NCBI GenBank assembly: GCA_947460235.1
Contig: CANHGK010000016.1
Span: 1 to 62,190, forward strand
Direction of reading: 5' to 3'
Source of the DNA: Paenibacillaceae bacterium
Lineage (GTDB): Bacteria > Bacillota > Bacilli > Paenibacillales > CANHGK01
Length of the DNA stretch: 62,190 nt
Made by a program: the position numbers and the translations under genes. Below are positions 1 to 9,714 of the stretch, one piece after another (positions within the stretch are counted from its first letter, which is position 1; the number at the start of each line of letters is the position of its first letter). The notes below the pieces were generated by a model. The model had not been told where the DNA came from. It saw nothing but the letters and a program-made list of their open reading frames with translations, and did no database searches.

Positions 1-1719
1 CACAAAGACTGGATGAACTGGATGCTTGATAGCGTTGGGTTTGACGGTTTCCGGATCGATGCCGTGAAGCATATTAAATTCGATGTGTTCACAAATAAAG
101 CTGGCGATGGGATGTTAGACAAAGTTCGCGCGGCACATTCAACGAAAAACATTTTCGCAGTAGGCGAGTACTGGAATCGTGACCTTGCTTCTTTACAAAA
201 TTATTTGAACTATTCCAACTGGAAAATGAGCTTGTTCGATGTACCATTGCATTTCAAATTTTACGGAATTGGTCAAGGTGGGTTTGATCTTCGCAATTTG
301 AACTCTGGTAACTTAGGTAACCTGAACTACGGTATGAACGCTGTTACCTTCGTTGATAACCATGATACGCAATATGGTCAAGCGCTCTTGTCTCCAGTTG
401 CAGACTGGGCAAAAGGGATGGGCTATGCGTATATCTTGAACCGTACTGAAGGCGTTCCGATGTTGTTCTATGCAGATATGTATGGTTATGACAATCGTCC
501 TGCAACGGCTTCGAATGGTACGTTGGGTGCGGCTAACGGAGTCAAAGGCAATATGATGGATACGATCAAGAAGTTGATGATTGCTCGTACCGCTGCATCT
601 TACGGTAAACAAAACGATTATTTTGATGATGGTGACGTCGTTGGGTTCTCTCGTGAAGGGGTAAGTGATATCGCGAACTCTGGGTCTGCTACAGTTCTTT
701 GTGATAACTACAACTGTGGCGCGGGTACATTAGGTAAATGGATGTTTGTAGGCACAGATGATGCGAAGGATACCTGGAAAAACGTGTTGGGTACAAAAAC
801 AGTTGTTATTCCAGATAATGGTTGGGCGTTCTTCCCAGCTGAAGGCAATGCTTCTGTATATATTGATACTCGTATTACTACAGCTATTCAAGCACCCGGC
901 TACGTGGCACCGAACTATGTTGCATCCGGTCCGGGAGTTGCAACAGCTGCTCCAACAGCAACACCTGCTCCAACGGCAACGCCGGTTCCAGCAGCTACAT
1001 CGACACCTGCTGCAGTTGCAACACCTGCTCCAGCAGCACCTGTAGTTGTAACGAACCAAACGGTAACGGTGTATTTCAAGAAATCAGGTTTTTCAAATGC
1101 AAACATTCACTTCCGTAATACAAAAGATTTGGTTTGGACGACATCACCAGGTGCGAAAATGGATCTTGATGCAGCAACTGGTTACTACAAAGCAACTGTT
1201 ACCATTCCAGATGCTTCACAACTTGAAGCTTGCTTCAACAATGGAACAACATGGGATAGTAATGGTGGATTGAACTACAAGTTTAACGGTAACTCAACAG
1301 TTAACGTAACGGATGGTAAGGTAGTTGCTGGTGTACCAGGATCATCATCAGCTTCATCAGCGGCGCCAGCGGCTGCAGTCGCTACACCAGTACCAGCAAC
1401 AACTGTAACAATCAGCTTTAGCTTAGGTAACATCAGTACGGCATTTGGTGATACAGTTGCAGTTGCTGGTGATTACAACGCTTGGGCAACTTCTGGTACT
1501 GCTGTTACAAAATTGTCGGTAACGGGTGCTTCCGTAGGTTCTTCCAACACATGGACCGGTAAAATTACCGTTCCTGCAAACAAAACGGTGAATTACAAAT
1601 TTATTAAAATCAATTCTGCAGGTGCTGTTACATGGGAATCAGGCTATACGGGTAATCGTACAATTACGGTATCTGCTACGAACCCTGCACTTGTCACCGC
1701 ATCGTGGAATGTGAAGTAA
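1..1719 (+). CDS. Alpha-amylase (GH13), C-terminal part, cut by window edge
   Basis: Secreted starch-degrading alpha-amylase whose N-terminus lies outside the window; the frame is open from base 1. The sequence starts just before the GH13 nucleophile motif FRIDAVKH (Asp codon at 58-60), followed by the acid/base motif GEYW and the transition-state motif FVDNHDTQ, the combination typical of liquefying bacterial amylases (GH13 subfamily 5 type). After the catalytic part comes an Ala/Thr/Pro linker (about 910-1050), a CBM25/26-like starch-binding module (about 1060-1340), a second short linker and a C-terminal CBM20-like module (about 1400-1716). It is a close paralogue of the complete amylase at 9926; protein identity is very high but many catalytic-domain codons differ synonymously. 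Family and role are firm; the CBM family assignments are by eye. Confidence 0.93.
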   Translation, partial: HKDWMNWMLDSVGFDGFRIDAVKHIKFDVFTNKAGDGMLDKVRAAHSTKNIFAVGEYWNRDLASLQNYLNYSNWKMSLFDVPLHFKFYGIGQGGFDLRNLNSGNLGNLNYGMNAVTFVDNHDTQYGQALLSPVADWAKGMGYAYILNRTEGVPMLFYADMYGYDNRPATASNGTLGAANGVKGNMMDTIKKLMIARTAASYGKQNDYFDDGDVVGFSREGVSDIANSGSATVLCDNYNCGAGTLGKWMFVGTDDAKDTWKNVLGTKTVVIPDNGWAFFPAEGNASVYIDTRITTAIQAPGYVAPNYVASGPGVATAAPTATPAPTATPVPAATSTPAAVATPAPAAPVVVTNQTVTVYFKKSGFSNANIHFRNTKDLVWTTSPGAKMDLDAATGYYKATVTIPDASQLEACFNNGTTWDSNGGLNYKFNGNSTVNVTDGKVVAGVPGSSSASSAAPAAAVATPVPATTVTISFSLGNISTAFGDTVAVAGDYNAWATSGTAVTKLSVTGASVGSSNTWTGKITVPANKTVNYKFIKINSAGAVTWESGYTGNRTITVSATNPALVTASWNVK

Positions 1720-1752
1720 TTAGTTTTCAAATCAAACAAAATTAGAAATAGT

Positions 1753-1788
1753 CGCCCTCGATTTCAATCGAAGTCGAGGGCGGTTTTC
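1753..1788 (+). terminator. Rho-independent terminator after amylase 1
   Basis: A 9-bp perfect stem (CGCCCTCGA at 1753-1761 with TCGAGGGCG at 1774-1782) is followed by GTTTTCC. It separates the amylase from the hybrid kinase downstream. Confidence 0.85.
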
Positions 1789-1833
1789 CTAATATTATTC
1801 CAAAATGATACATATCAGAAAGGAGGTGGCACC

Positions 1834-4800
1834 ATGAACGTTTCCACCAATGTATTATCTCGCGGGCTAAAATGGTTCTTTGCCATCTTCTTTCTCAGTC
1901 TTGCAGCGGTTGTTGTTGCGATGTTGGTCTCGTATCGATCGTCTTCAGGAATCGTACAAGAAAAAGTTGCCTCGACTTCACTAGAAGCGGTTACACAATC
2001 GACGAAACAAATGGATTATGTCCTAAATACGTGGGTTGGACTAACCAATCAAATTCAAATGAATCCTGTGCTTAAAAAGAATATTGAAGTGTATTTTGAT
2101 TCTTCCGTTTCTCGAAATGAATGGTCAAAAGCGAACGTGTCCTCAAGTGATACATTAAATAATTTCTTGGATGTTGACCGATCATCGGTGTATTCCATTG
2201 CATTAATACCTAGAGTAAATTTTACCGAGATGAGCACATCGGGTGATGAGTTTAATGATACAATTTTGCATTCAAGAAACGGTCCAACGATGTCGTTTAC
2301 GAATCAAAGTAAAGCAATCGTTCAATCCATTATTCATGCCGATGGAAGTCCAGTATGGATTGCGCCAATGCAAAAGGGGCCATTCGGTTATTCGTATATG
2401 CCAACATACACACTTGGACGTTTGCTCAAGAATTTAAAAGATCCAAGTCATGAAATGGTATTGCTGATTGAACTAAAAGCATCTGCCTTATTCCAACCAC
2501 TTGGTGAAGTATCACTTGGTGAACGGAGTGGAACATTCATTTCAGATTTCGGTGGGAACAAAATTGTTGATCGTACGATGAATAACTTTGGTGCACCAAT
2601 GCCGATGGCTGACCTGAATCGACTCAAACCAATCGGTCAAAGTTCAGGGGCATGGATTTTTAAGGCGGACGATGGTGAAGCATGGTTGGTACTTCGCGCG
2701 AAATCGAAAGTGAGTGGTTGGTTCGTAACTGGCTATTTACCACTCTCAGAATTGGTTGGGCCGATGGATCAGTTGTTGTCGTGGTCGATTCTTGCAGCGT
2801 GTGCGATGCTCCTTGTGTTTATCCTTGCGTTTATTCTAAGTAGTCGTTTCGCGAAATTGTTGAAACAAATGCAATTCGTAAATCATGAGATTCAAACACA
2901 AAATGATAAGTTAGCGCATATGGATAAATTGAAGAATCAAATCCTTGCAAATACGTCTCATGAACTTCGCACGCCGCTTAATGGGATTATTGGGTTGGCG
3001 GACTCGATGGTGGACGGTGCTACTGGTGAATTAAATGATGTAAGCAAATACAATTTAGGAATGATCATTTCAAGTGGACGTCGGCTATTGAATCTAGTCA
3101 ATGATATTCTTGATTTTTCTAAGCTGCGTTCACATGACATCGAAATGAATTTGCAACCACTTGATTTATATGAAGTAACTGATTTGGTGCTGAATATGTT
3201 TAGGCCGCTTGCCGAACAAAAGAAACTAGGTTTGAACAATGCTGTCTCAAGAAATCTAGCGTCTGTCCATGCTGACCCAAATCGCTTGCAACAAATTTTT
3301 TATAATTTAATTGGGAATGCAATTAAATTTACGCAACAAGGCGAAGTGACCATTTCTGCAAGGTCTTTGGGCGATCGAATGATCATTATGGTTCGGGACT
3401 CTGGCATTGGCATTCCGATGGAAGCTCAAGAGCGGATTTTTGAATCATTCGAGCAGGCAGATGGCGAAGCAACGCGAGTGAATGGTGGTACTGGACTTGG
3501 ACTAGCGGTAACGAAGACGTTGGTAGAATTACAAGGTGGTCAAATTTCGGTAACGAGTATGCCGGGTCAAGGATCGACATTTACATTTACAATTTCCATC
3601 AGCGAACTTCCAGCCGTTCCGCTAACGGAAGCGATGGGGCAGTACGTCCTGAATAAACCGCTTGTTGAGATCAATTCGTTAATCGCAGAACCATATGAAC
3701 AACTGTGTGATACTCAAAGTAAAAAATCTACGAGAATCTTAATTGTGGATGATGAGCCGATTAACTTGCAAGTATTGGAAAATCACTTGATGTTGCAACA
3801 GTATGAGGTGTTTCAAGCGAGTTCAGGACCTGAAGCGCTGGAGTGGTTAACGAATCATGCATTGCCGGATGTGATGGTGCTTGATGTGATGATGCCGGGG
3901 ATGACAGGATTTGATGTATGTCGTGAAATTCGTAAAACGCATCATATGAGCGAATTGCCAATTATTTTACTGACAGCCAAAAACCAAGTGCATGATTTAA
4001 TCACTGGCTTTTCCGTTGGTGCTAACGATTATTTGGTAAAACCTTTTACGAAACAAGAGTTTATCGCGCGCTTAAATATGCACATTCAGCTCGGGAAATG
4101 GAATGCTACGCTTGAGGCAGAAGTGCAAGAACGGACAATGGAAATTCAAAATTTACTGGATCACGTTGGACAAGGATTTTTGAGTTTTGATCGTGGATTA
4201 TTGATTGATGAACGATATAGTTCGGAGTGTAAGCGACTGTTTGGAAAAGAAATTGCCGGAATTAAAATTAGTGAGTTGTTGTTTGAACAAGATGAGTTAT
4301 TGCTCATTAGTTTTCCAGAAATTGTGCATGAATTGTTCGATGCAGTTGAACTCAACAAGCAGGAAATGATTCGGCAGTTGCTGCCTAATGAATTGAATCA
4401 TCGTGGGATTCCGTTGCAATTGGAATATAAGTTGATGAAAAACCCGTCAGGACAAGTCGTTCGCATGATGATGATGTTAACGGATGTTACGGAACAACGT
4501 AGTTTACAAGCGAAAATCGACCATGAACAATCCATTTTGAAAATGATTGTCAAGGCGGTAACGCATCGCGGTGAAGTGCATTCAGTCATTAATGCATATC
4601 GTGAATTTGTACAACAAGGAATCGAACAATGGATCCCGCAAAAAGGTGACGGCGTACGTGAATTACCGGTGCAATTATTCCGAATCATTCATACATTTAA
4701 GGGGAGTTTTGCACAACTTGGGTTTGTATTTGCTCCAAAGCGGCTTCATGAAATTGAATCAGAACTTGCTTCACTAATTCAACACGGCGCGACCGAAGAA

Positions 4801-5625
4801 AAAGATTGGATTCTTTGGATAAGTTCGATTGCTTGGATGAAATGCATCGGAAGTGATATTGAACGAATCTCTCATGTGCTCGGACACGCCTACTGGGTCG
4901 TAAGCGATGCGATCGAAATTCAACCAAGTCAATTGCGATCTATTGAACATGAATTAATGAATATGTTTGATATTACAAGGGATCACCCGATGATTGAGAA
5001 AATTCGTACGCTATATTATGTTGCGCTCCCGTCGATCATTCAATCGCATGAAGAAGTAACGATCGAATTGGCACATCGGATGAATAAATCGATCGACAGG
5101 TTTACGTTGGAAGGGGATTACGTTCTGGTTGATCCGGATCAGTTTAAGTCTTGGTCAATGTCGCTAGTACATGTGTTCCGTAATATCGTAGATCATGCCA
5201 TTGATACGTTCGACGATCGAATGATCCGCGGTAAAAATGGTTATGGAACAATCAAAGTTCGAACGGAAATTTTATCGGATTCCATTGAAGTGAGGATCGA
5301 AGATGACGGAAAAGGCTTGCCGGTTGCACTCATTCGGCGAAAACTCGTTGAAAAGGGAATTGCAGCAATTGATGTAGTAGAACGTATGTCGAAGGAACAA
5401 GTAATTGAACACATCTTCTTGCCATCATTTAGTACGAAAGATACGGTAAATGAAATATCCGGTAGAGGAATTGGCTTATGCGCGGTTCGATCGCTAACCG
5501 AAGAAATGGGCGGTACCGTTCATGCCGAAAGCGAACAAGGAAAATTCACACGGTTGATTTTTACATTCCCCAAAACATTATCGTTGACGCCATATCATAC
5601 GGATGCCCTTGTTGTGACAGTTTAG
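1834..5625 (+). CDS. Giant hybrid histidine kinase with CheA-like C-terminal module (copy 1)
   Basis: A 1263-aa membrane sensor kinase. In order: TM1 (about 14-34), a roughly 280-residue extracytoplasmic sensor (dCache-like by size), TM2 (about 314-334), HisKA with H376 in SHELRTPLNG, HATPase (N495, DSGIG from 522, GGTGLG from 551), and REC (acidic pair D639/D640, phospho-acceptor D684 in VLDVMMPG). Beyond the usual end of a hybrid kinase follow a PAS-like region (about 770-900), an Hpt-like helical region with H953 in HTFKG, and a CheA P4-like ATPase (N1117 in the HVFRN-VDHA box, EDDGKG at 1156-1161, SGRGIGL at about 1209). There is no CheW-like P5 domain. AAAGGAGGTG precedes the ATG. It lies between two amylase genes with a paralogue directly downstream. 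The signal sensed and the output partner are unknown. Domains are strong by motif; a starch-related role is inferred from position only. Confidence 0.93.
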   Translation: MNVSTNVLSRGLKWFFAIFFLSLAAVVVAMLVSYRSSSGIVQEKVASTSLEAVTQSTKQMDYVLNTWVGLTNQIQMNPVLKKNIEVYFDSSVSRNEWSKANVSSSDTLNNFLDVDRSSVYSIALIPRVNFTEMSTSGDEFNDTILHSRNGPTMSFTNQSKAIVQSIIHADGSPVWIAPMQKGPFGYSYMPTYTLGRLLKNLKDPSHEMVLLIELKASALFQPLGEVSLGERSGTFISDFGGNKIVDRTMNNFGAPMPMADLNRLKPIGQSSGAWIFKADDGEAWLVLRAKSKVSGWFVTGYLPLSELVGPMDQLLSWSILAACAMLLVFILAFILSSRFAKLLKQMQFVNHEIQTQNDKLAHMDKLKNQILANTSHELRTPLNGIIGLADSMVDGATGELNDVSKYNLGMIISSGRRLLNLVNDILDFSKLRSHDIEMNLQPLDLYEVTDLVLNMFRPLAEQKKLGLNNAVSRNLASVHADPNRLQQIFYNLIGNAIKFTQQGEVTISARSLGDRMIIMVRDSGIGIPMEAQERIFESFEQADGEATRVNGGTGLGLAVTKTLVELQGGQISVTSMPGQGSTFTFTISISELPAVPLTEAMGQYVLNKPLVEINSLIAEPYEQLCDTQSKKSTRILIVDDEPINLQVLENHLMLQQYEVFQASSGPEALEWLTNHALPDVMVLDVMMPGMTGFDVCREIRKTHHMSELPIILLTAKNQVHDLITGFSVGANDYLVKPFTKQEFIARLNMHIQLGKWNATLEAEVQERTMEIQNLLDHVGQGFLSFDRGLLIDERYSSECKRLFGKEIAGIKISELLFEQDELLLISFPEIVHELFDAVELNKQEMIRQLLPNELNHRGIPLQLEYKLMKNPSGQVVRMMMMLTDVTEQRSLQAKIDHEQSILKMIVKAVTHRGEVHSVINAYREFVQQGIEQWIPQKGDGVRELPVQLFRIIHTFKGSFAQLGFVFAPKRLHEIESELASLIQHGATEEKDWILWISSIAWMKCIGSDIERISHVLGHAYWVVSDAIEIQPSQLRSIEHELMNMFDITRDHPMIEKIRTLYYVALPSIIQSHEEVTIELAHRMNKSIDRFTLEGDYVLVDPDQFKSWSMSLVHVFRNIVDHAIDTFDDRMIRGKNGYGTIKVRTEILSDSIEVRIEDDGKGLPVALIRRKLVEKGIAAIDVVERMSKEQVIEHIFLPSFSTKDTVNEISGRGIGLCAVRSLTEEMGGTVHAESEQGKFTRLIFTFPKTLSLTPYHTDALVVTV

Positions 5626-5635
5626 GATCGCAACG

Positions 5636-5672
5636 AAAAAACCACTTCCTAAATTTAGAAGTGGTTTTTTCG
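5636..5672 (+). terminator. Rho-independent terminator after hybrid kinase 1
   Basis: Stem CCACTTC (5642-5648) with GAAGTGG (5658-5664), extended by flanking A and T runs and ending in T6. The A-rich left arm means it could also work on the other strand. Confidence 0.85.
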
Positions 5673-5760
5673 TTTTTAATAAGAGGGTTTATAATTGTGA
5701 TTGGCGAATATTTCTATTTACAATTCTTTTACTATTGTAACTAACGAGAGGTGATCTCAT

Positions 5761-8700
5761 TTGCAACAATCGCCAATTTCGCTTACGCGCGGGTTGCGCA
5801 TATTCTTTATTGTGTTTTTCTTTAGTTTAATCTCAGTTGTCTTCGTTACTTATTTGTCTTATCAATCATCTTCGGGATTAATTCAGAAAAAAGTCGCGAA
5901 TTCCTCGTTGGAAGCAATCACACAGACTGCAAGGCAATTGGATCTATATTTGCAGTCTTTTGTTGGAATGAGCACACAGATTCGCATGAATCCAAACGTG
6001 ATGGATCAAATCGATGTGTTGTTGACAAAGGAAATGTCATACAACGAACGTTCAAAAGTCTTGAAGCAAGTTAATGATATTTTAAATAGTTATCGAGATG
6101 CGGATCGCGAGAGTATTTATTCAATTGCTTTAATCCCTAAGGTGGATTTTGCGAATTATTCAGATGCAGGAACCTTGAGTGCGCCGACGATGGTTCGAAG
6201 CCTTCCCGGTCCTTCGATCAAATTCAATGATGAAAGTTCAAATCGCTTTCAGAAAATTATTAGTGCGGATGGAAAACCAGTATGGTTCCCTTCTACTGTA
6301 AAAGGATTTTTTGGTTTCTCATATATTCCTACATTGACCATGGGGAAATTAATGAAAAATTTGAAACATCCAGAACGAGAAGTTGTTTTGTTAATGGAAA
6401 TTAGTGAGAAACAATTGTGGAAAAATATAAGTCAATTGAAGTTGTCTGAGAACGGAAACGTTTTTATGTATGATGAAAATTCAAAATATGTTGCCATTGC
6501 TGATCCGACATTGTTAGGGCAGAATGCACCATTCGGGACGGAATTAGATCATTCAGCGGTGGGTAACTCCAATCAAATTGCAATTTATGAAGATGATGGC
6601 GGTTCTGAACTTGTTGTACGTGCCGTATCCGAAGTTAGTAATTGGATGGTGGTTGGTACAATTCCAGTTGCTGAAATGGTTGGTGAAATGCAAGGGATGT
6701 TGTATTACGCGGCAGGAGCCCTTGTTGCATTAGCGCTAGTGCTTGTTTTGGCAACGATTCTTAGTTCGCGATTTATGAATGTATATCGTCAATCTCAAAT
6801 GAGTATGCGCGAAATCGAACGTCAAGTCATTCAATTAAATGAGATGGCTCGATTGAAAGATGATTTTCTAGCCAATACGTCACATGAATTGAGAACGCCG
6901 TTGAATGGCATTATAGGGATCGCTGAATCGTTAAAAGACGGAATTGCTGGTAAATTAAGCGATGTCGTTCAATACAACTTAGGTATGGTCATTTCGAGTG
7001 GACGGCGATTATTAAATCTTGTAAATGATATTCTTGATTTCTCAAAAATGAAATCTCACAACGTTGAACTCCATCTTCAATCCATCTGTTTGCAAGAAAT
7101 TGCAGATTTGGTCATTATGATGTTCATTCCACTTGCGAATCAAAAGAATATTACGATTACGAATTCAATACCAAATAATCTTCCTCCGGTGTGGGCGGAT
7201 GCGAATCGCCTGCAACAAATTATGTATAATTTAATCGGAAATGCGCTTAAGTTTACACAATCAGGCTCAGTTATTCTAGGTGGGCGTAATATCGGTTCAT
7301 TAACGTTGTTAACTGTAAAGGATACGGGAATCGGGATTTCACCAGAAATGCATCAACGCATTTTTGAATCATTTGAACAAGGTGAAGGTGATGCTGCTCG
7401 TAAACAAGGTGGAACGGGACTTGGTCTTGCGGTTACCAAACAATTGGTGACGCTACACGGCGGGGAAATCAGTGTAGACAGTTTTCCAGGTCAAGGTTCT
7501 ACGTTTACGGTGACATTCCCAACGTCATTCGAACCTGCGATTTCGGTTGCAGAAGCGATGGGACAACAAACGGTAAACAAACAGTTACTTGATGTTAAGT
7601 CTTTTCTTGATGAACCAGTTCAACCAACCACGTCTGCCGATGAAATTGGGGAAGGTACCGGCTATCGTGTATTAATCGTGGATGATGAACCGATTAACTT
7701 GCAAGTATTAGAGAATCATTTGAAATTGAAAAACTATCAAGTATATCAAGCATCGAGTGGTATGGATGCACTTGCATGGCTAAACGCATATCCATTGCCG
7801 GATGTGGTCGTGTTGGATGTGATGATGCCAGAAATGACTGGGTTTGAAGTATGTAAAATTTTACGCAAAAAGTATAATTCAAATGAACTTCCGATTTTAT
7901 TATTAACCGCAAAAAATCAGGTGAATGATTTAATGCAAGGATTCGATGTTGGCGCGAATGATTATTTGGTAAAACCTTTTACGAAACAAGAACTATTGAA
8001 ACGCGTCAGGTTACACATTCAAATTAGTCGTTGGAATCGAACGTTGGAAGAACAAGTGTCTTCGCGTACGAAGGAAATCCGTAATTTGCTAGATGCGGCA
8101 GGGCAAGGTTTTTTGAGTGTAGGTGCAGACTTAAAAATAGATCCGCAATATAGTGTGGAATGTGATCGGATTTTTGGTGAACCAATTGTCGGAAAATTAA
8201 TAACAGATATTTTATTCCCAGCTGAACAAGAAGTTCGAAAATCAACGAATGACATTATGCAAGCCTTGTTTGCAGCAACCCAACCGTATAAACGAGATTT
8301 AATGTTTGGATTATTACCAATTCGATCTATGGTTGGAAACAATACGATTGATTTGGAATATCGGATGATTGAAGATTCCGATCACGTAATGCAAAAATTG
8401 ATGGTAATTATGACTGATGTTACAGAAAAATTAAAACTCGAGAACGATTTAGAAACAGAAAAGGCATATTTACGGATGATCGTCAAAACGGTTACCAATC
8501 GAACCGATGTGTTAGATTCTATCCATGAATTGCTCTCATTTATTAGTGATAGTAATTCGGAAAGTAAAAGTCAAACTACAGAAGATGTTCCATCATTAAC
8601 GAATCGGTTGATGCGTACTGTTCATACGTACAAAGGTCAATTCGCAATGTTTTCATTTGTAAACACGCCGCGTCATTTGCATGAACTTGAAGAACAATTA

Positions 8701-9534
8701 ACAATCTTATCTCAAAAGGAATCGATAACTGCAAAAAGTTTTTGGAAATCCATTTCATTTGAAGCGTTAAATCTGGCGCTAGAACAAGATTTAATGCAGA
8801 TTACGACGCAATTGGGAGCAGAGTATTTCTCGCAATCGAAAGTGATTTCAGTTGACCCAGAACGGTTACGAATGATTTGTACAAAAATGGAAAAGTTGTT
8901 AGACCGCGAAGATGCGAAAATTCTGATTCGTGAATTGAAAAGTGTTTTCTTTGAATTATTAAAACCGTGGGTGTTGCAATATGAATCTCAAACGATCGAT
9001 TTAGCATCACGAATCGACAAAAATGTATTGCCATTCATTATGAAAGGTCAAGATGTCATGCTTGATCGTAAGTTTTTCGATGGATGGTATAAATCTCTCG
9101 TTCATATTTTCAGAAATATGGTTGATCATGGGATTCAATTATTTGAAGAACGCATCACGGAAGGGAAGTCCGGTAGTGGTAAAATTACTTGTGATGTTAA
9201 CGTAAGTGGTCCTTGGGTCGAAATTAGTTTTGAGGATGATGGCGATGGGATTTCAGTAGATCGCTTGAAACGTAAATTGAGTTACTCTGGTGTAAAAACC
9301 GAACTTGAGTTGGAAATGATGAGCGATGAACAAATCATAGATTTAATATTTGAACCAAATGTTTCAACTGCTGAGAAAATAACAACAATATCGGGCAGGG
9401 GAATTGGTCTATCAGCTGTACGTGAAGTAACACAACAAATTGGCGGTACCGTTCATGTTGAAACAGAAAAAGGGGCTTACACCAAATTTGTTTTTCGATT
9501 CCCGGCGAACAATCCGTACATTCTATTGTTGTAA
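5761..9534 (+). CDS. Giant hybrid histidine kinase with CheA-like C-terminal module (copy 2)
   Basis: A 1257-aa paralogue of the preceding gene with the same unusual domain order: TM1 (about 13-33), extracytoplasmic sensor, TM2 (about 313-333), HisKA (H375 in SHELRTPLNG), HATPase, REC (phospho-acceptor D686 in VLDVMMPE), a PAS-like region, an Hpt-like region with H955 in HTYKG, and a CheA-type ATPase (N1119 in the HIFRN-VDHG box, EDDGDG, SGRGIGL). The sensor region diverges from copy 1 more than the catalytic blocks do, so the two may detect different cues. The start is TTG with GAGAGGTGAT upstream; no better start is seen. No terminator is visible between its stop and the amylase promoter. 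It sits immediately before the riboswitch-controlled amylase. Confidence 0.93.
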   Translation: MQQSPISLTRGLRIFFIVFFFSLISVVFVTYLSYQSSSGLIQKKVANSSLEAITQTARQLDLYLQSFVGMSTQIRMNPNVMDQIDVLLTKEMSYNERSKVLKQVNDILNSYRDADRESIYSIALIPKVDFANYSDAGTLSAPTMVRSLPGPSIKFNDESSNRFQKIISADGKPVWFPSTVKGFFGFSYIPTLTMGKLMKNLKHPEREVVLLMEISEKQLWKNISQLKLSENGNVFMYDENSKYVAIADPTLLGQNAPFGTELDHSAVGNSNQIAIYEDDGGSELVVRAVSEVSNWMVVGTIPVAEMVGEMQGMLYYAAGALVALALVLVLATILSSRFMNVYRQSQMSMREIERQVIQLNEMARLKDDFLANTSHELRTPLNGIIGIAESLKDGIAGKLSDVVQYNLGMVISSGRRLLNLVNDILDFSKMKSHNVELHLQSICLQEIADLVIMMFIPLANQKNITITNSIPNNLPPVWADANRLQQIMYNLIGNALKFTQSGSVILGGRNIGSLTLLTVKDTGIGISPEMHQRIFESFEQGEGDAARKQGGTGLGLAVTKQLVTLHGGEISVDSFPGQGSTFTVTFPTSFEPAISVAEAMGQQTVNKQLLDVKSFLDEPVQPTTSADEIGEGTGYRVLIVDDEPINLQVLENHLKLKNYQVYQASSGMDALAWLNAYPLPDVVVLDVMMPEMTGFEVCKILRKKYNSNELPILLLTAKNQVNDLMQGFDVGANDYLVKPFTKQELLKRVRLHIQISRWNRTLEEQVSSRTKEIRNLLDAAGQGFLSVGADLKIDPQYSVECDRIFGEPIVGKLITDILFPAEQEVRKSTNDIMQALFAATQPYKRDLMFGLLPIRSMVGNNTIDLEYRMIEDSDHVMQKLMVIMTDVTEKLKLENDLETEKAYLRMIVKTVTNRTDVLDSIHELLSFISDSNSESKSQTTEDVPSLTNRLMRTVHTYKGQFAMFSFVNTPRHLHELEEQLTILSQKESITAKSFWKSISFEALNLALEQDLMQITTQLGAEYFSQSKVISVDPERLRMICTKMEKLLDREDAKILIRELKSVFFELLKPWVLQYESQTIDLASRIDKNVLPFIMKGQDVMLDRKFFDGWYKSLVHIFRNMVDHGIQLFEERITEGKSGSGKITCDVNVSGPWVEISFEDDGDGISVDRLKRKLSYSGVKTELELEMMSDEQIIDLIFEPNVSTAEKITTISGRGIGLSAVREVTQQIGGTVHVETEKGAYTKFVFRFPANNPYILLL

Positions 9535-9612
9535 AACAATATAATGCTAGATTTTCGAATGATAAACAAATATAGTACTACAAAAACAACTAAACTTTTT
9601 CGAAATTATATA

Positions 9613-9641
9613 TTGACGAAATTCTGAATTTTGCATACAAT
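9613..9641 (+). promoter_or_regulatory. Sigma-A promoter of amylase 2
   Basis: TTGACG at 9613-9618 and TACAAT at 9636-9641 are separated by exactly 17 bases. Transcription would begin near 9648, giving a leader of about 280 nt. Confidence 0.85.
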
Positions 9642-9647
9642 AAGACT

Positions 9648-9663
9648 ATGAAAGCGCTAACAA
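9648..9663 (+). promoter_or_regulatory. cre box (CcpA operator) over the start site
   Basis: ATGAAAGCGCTAACAA matches the Bacillus cre consensus WTGNAARCGNWWWCAW at all 16 positions. It begins 7 bases after the -10 element and so overlaps the expected start site, the geometry of the cre at B. subtilis amyE. This predicts glucose repression of amylase 2. Confidence 0.88.
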
Positions 9664-9714
9664 CAAGCATAGCAATGCTGTGCAAAAAGACGTTGTGCGC
9701 TGGTGTTTACTAAC

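Noticed and set aside
730-1106. Open frames on the other strand and other frames over the amylase linker
   Set aside because: They arise from the repetitive Ala/Thr/Pro-coding linker and give low-complexity proteins; no ribosome sites are seen.
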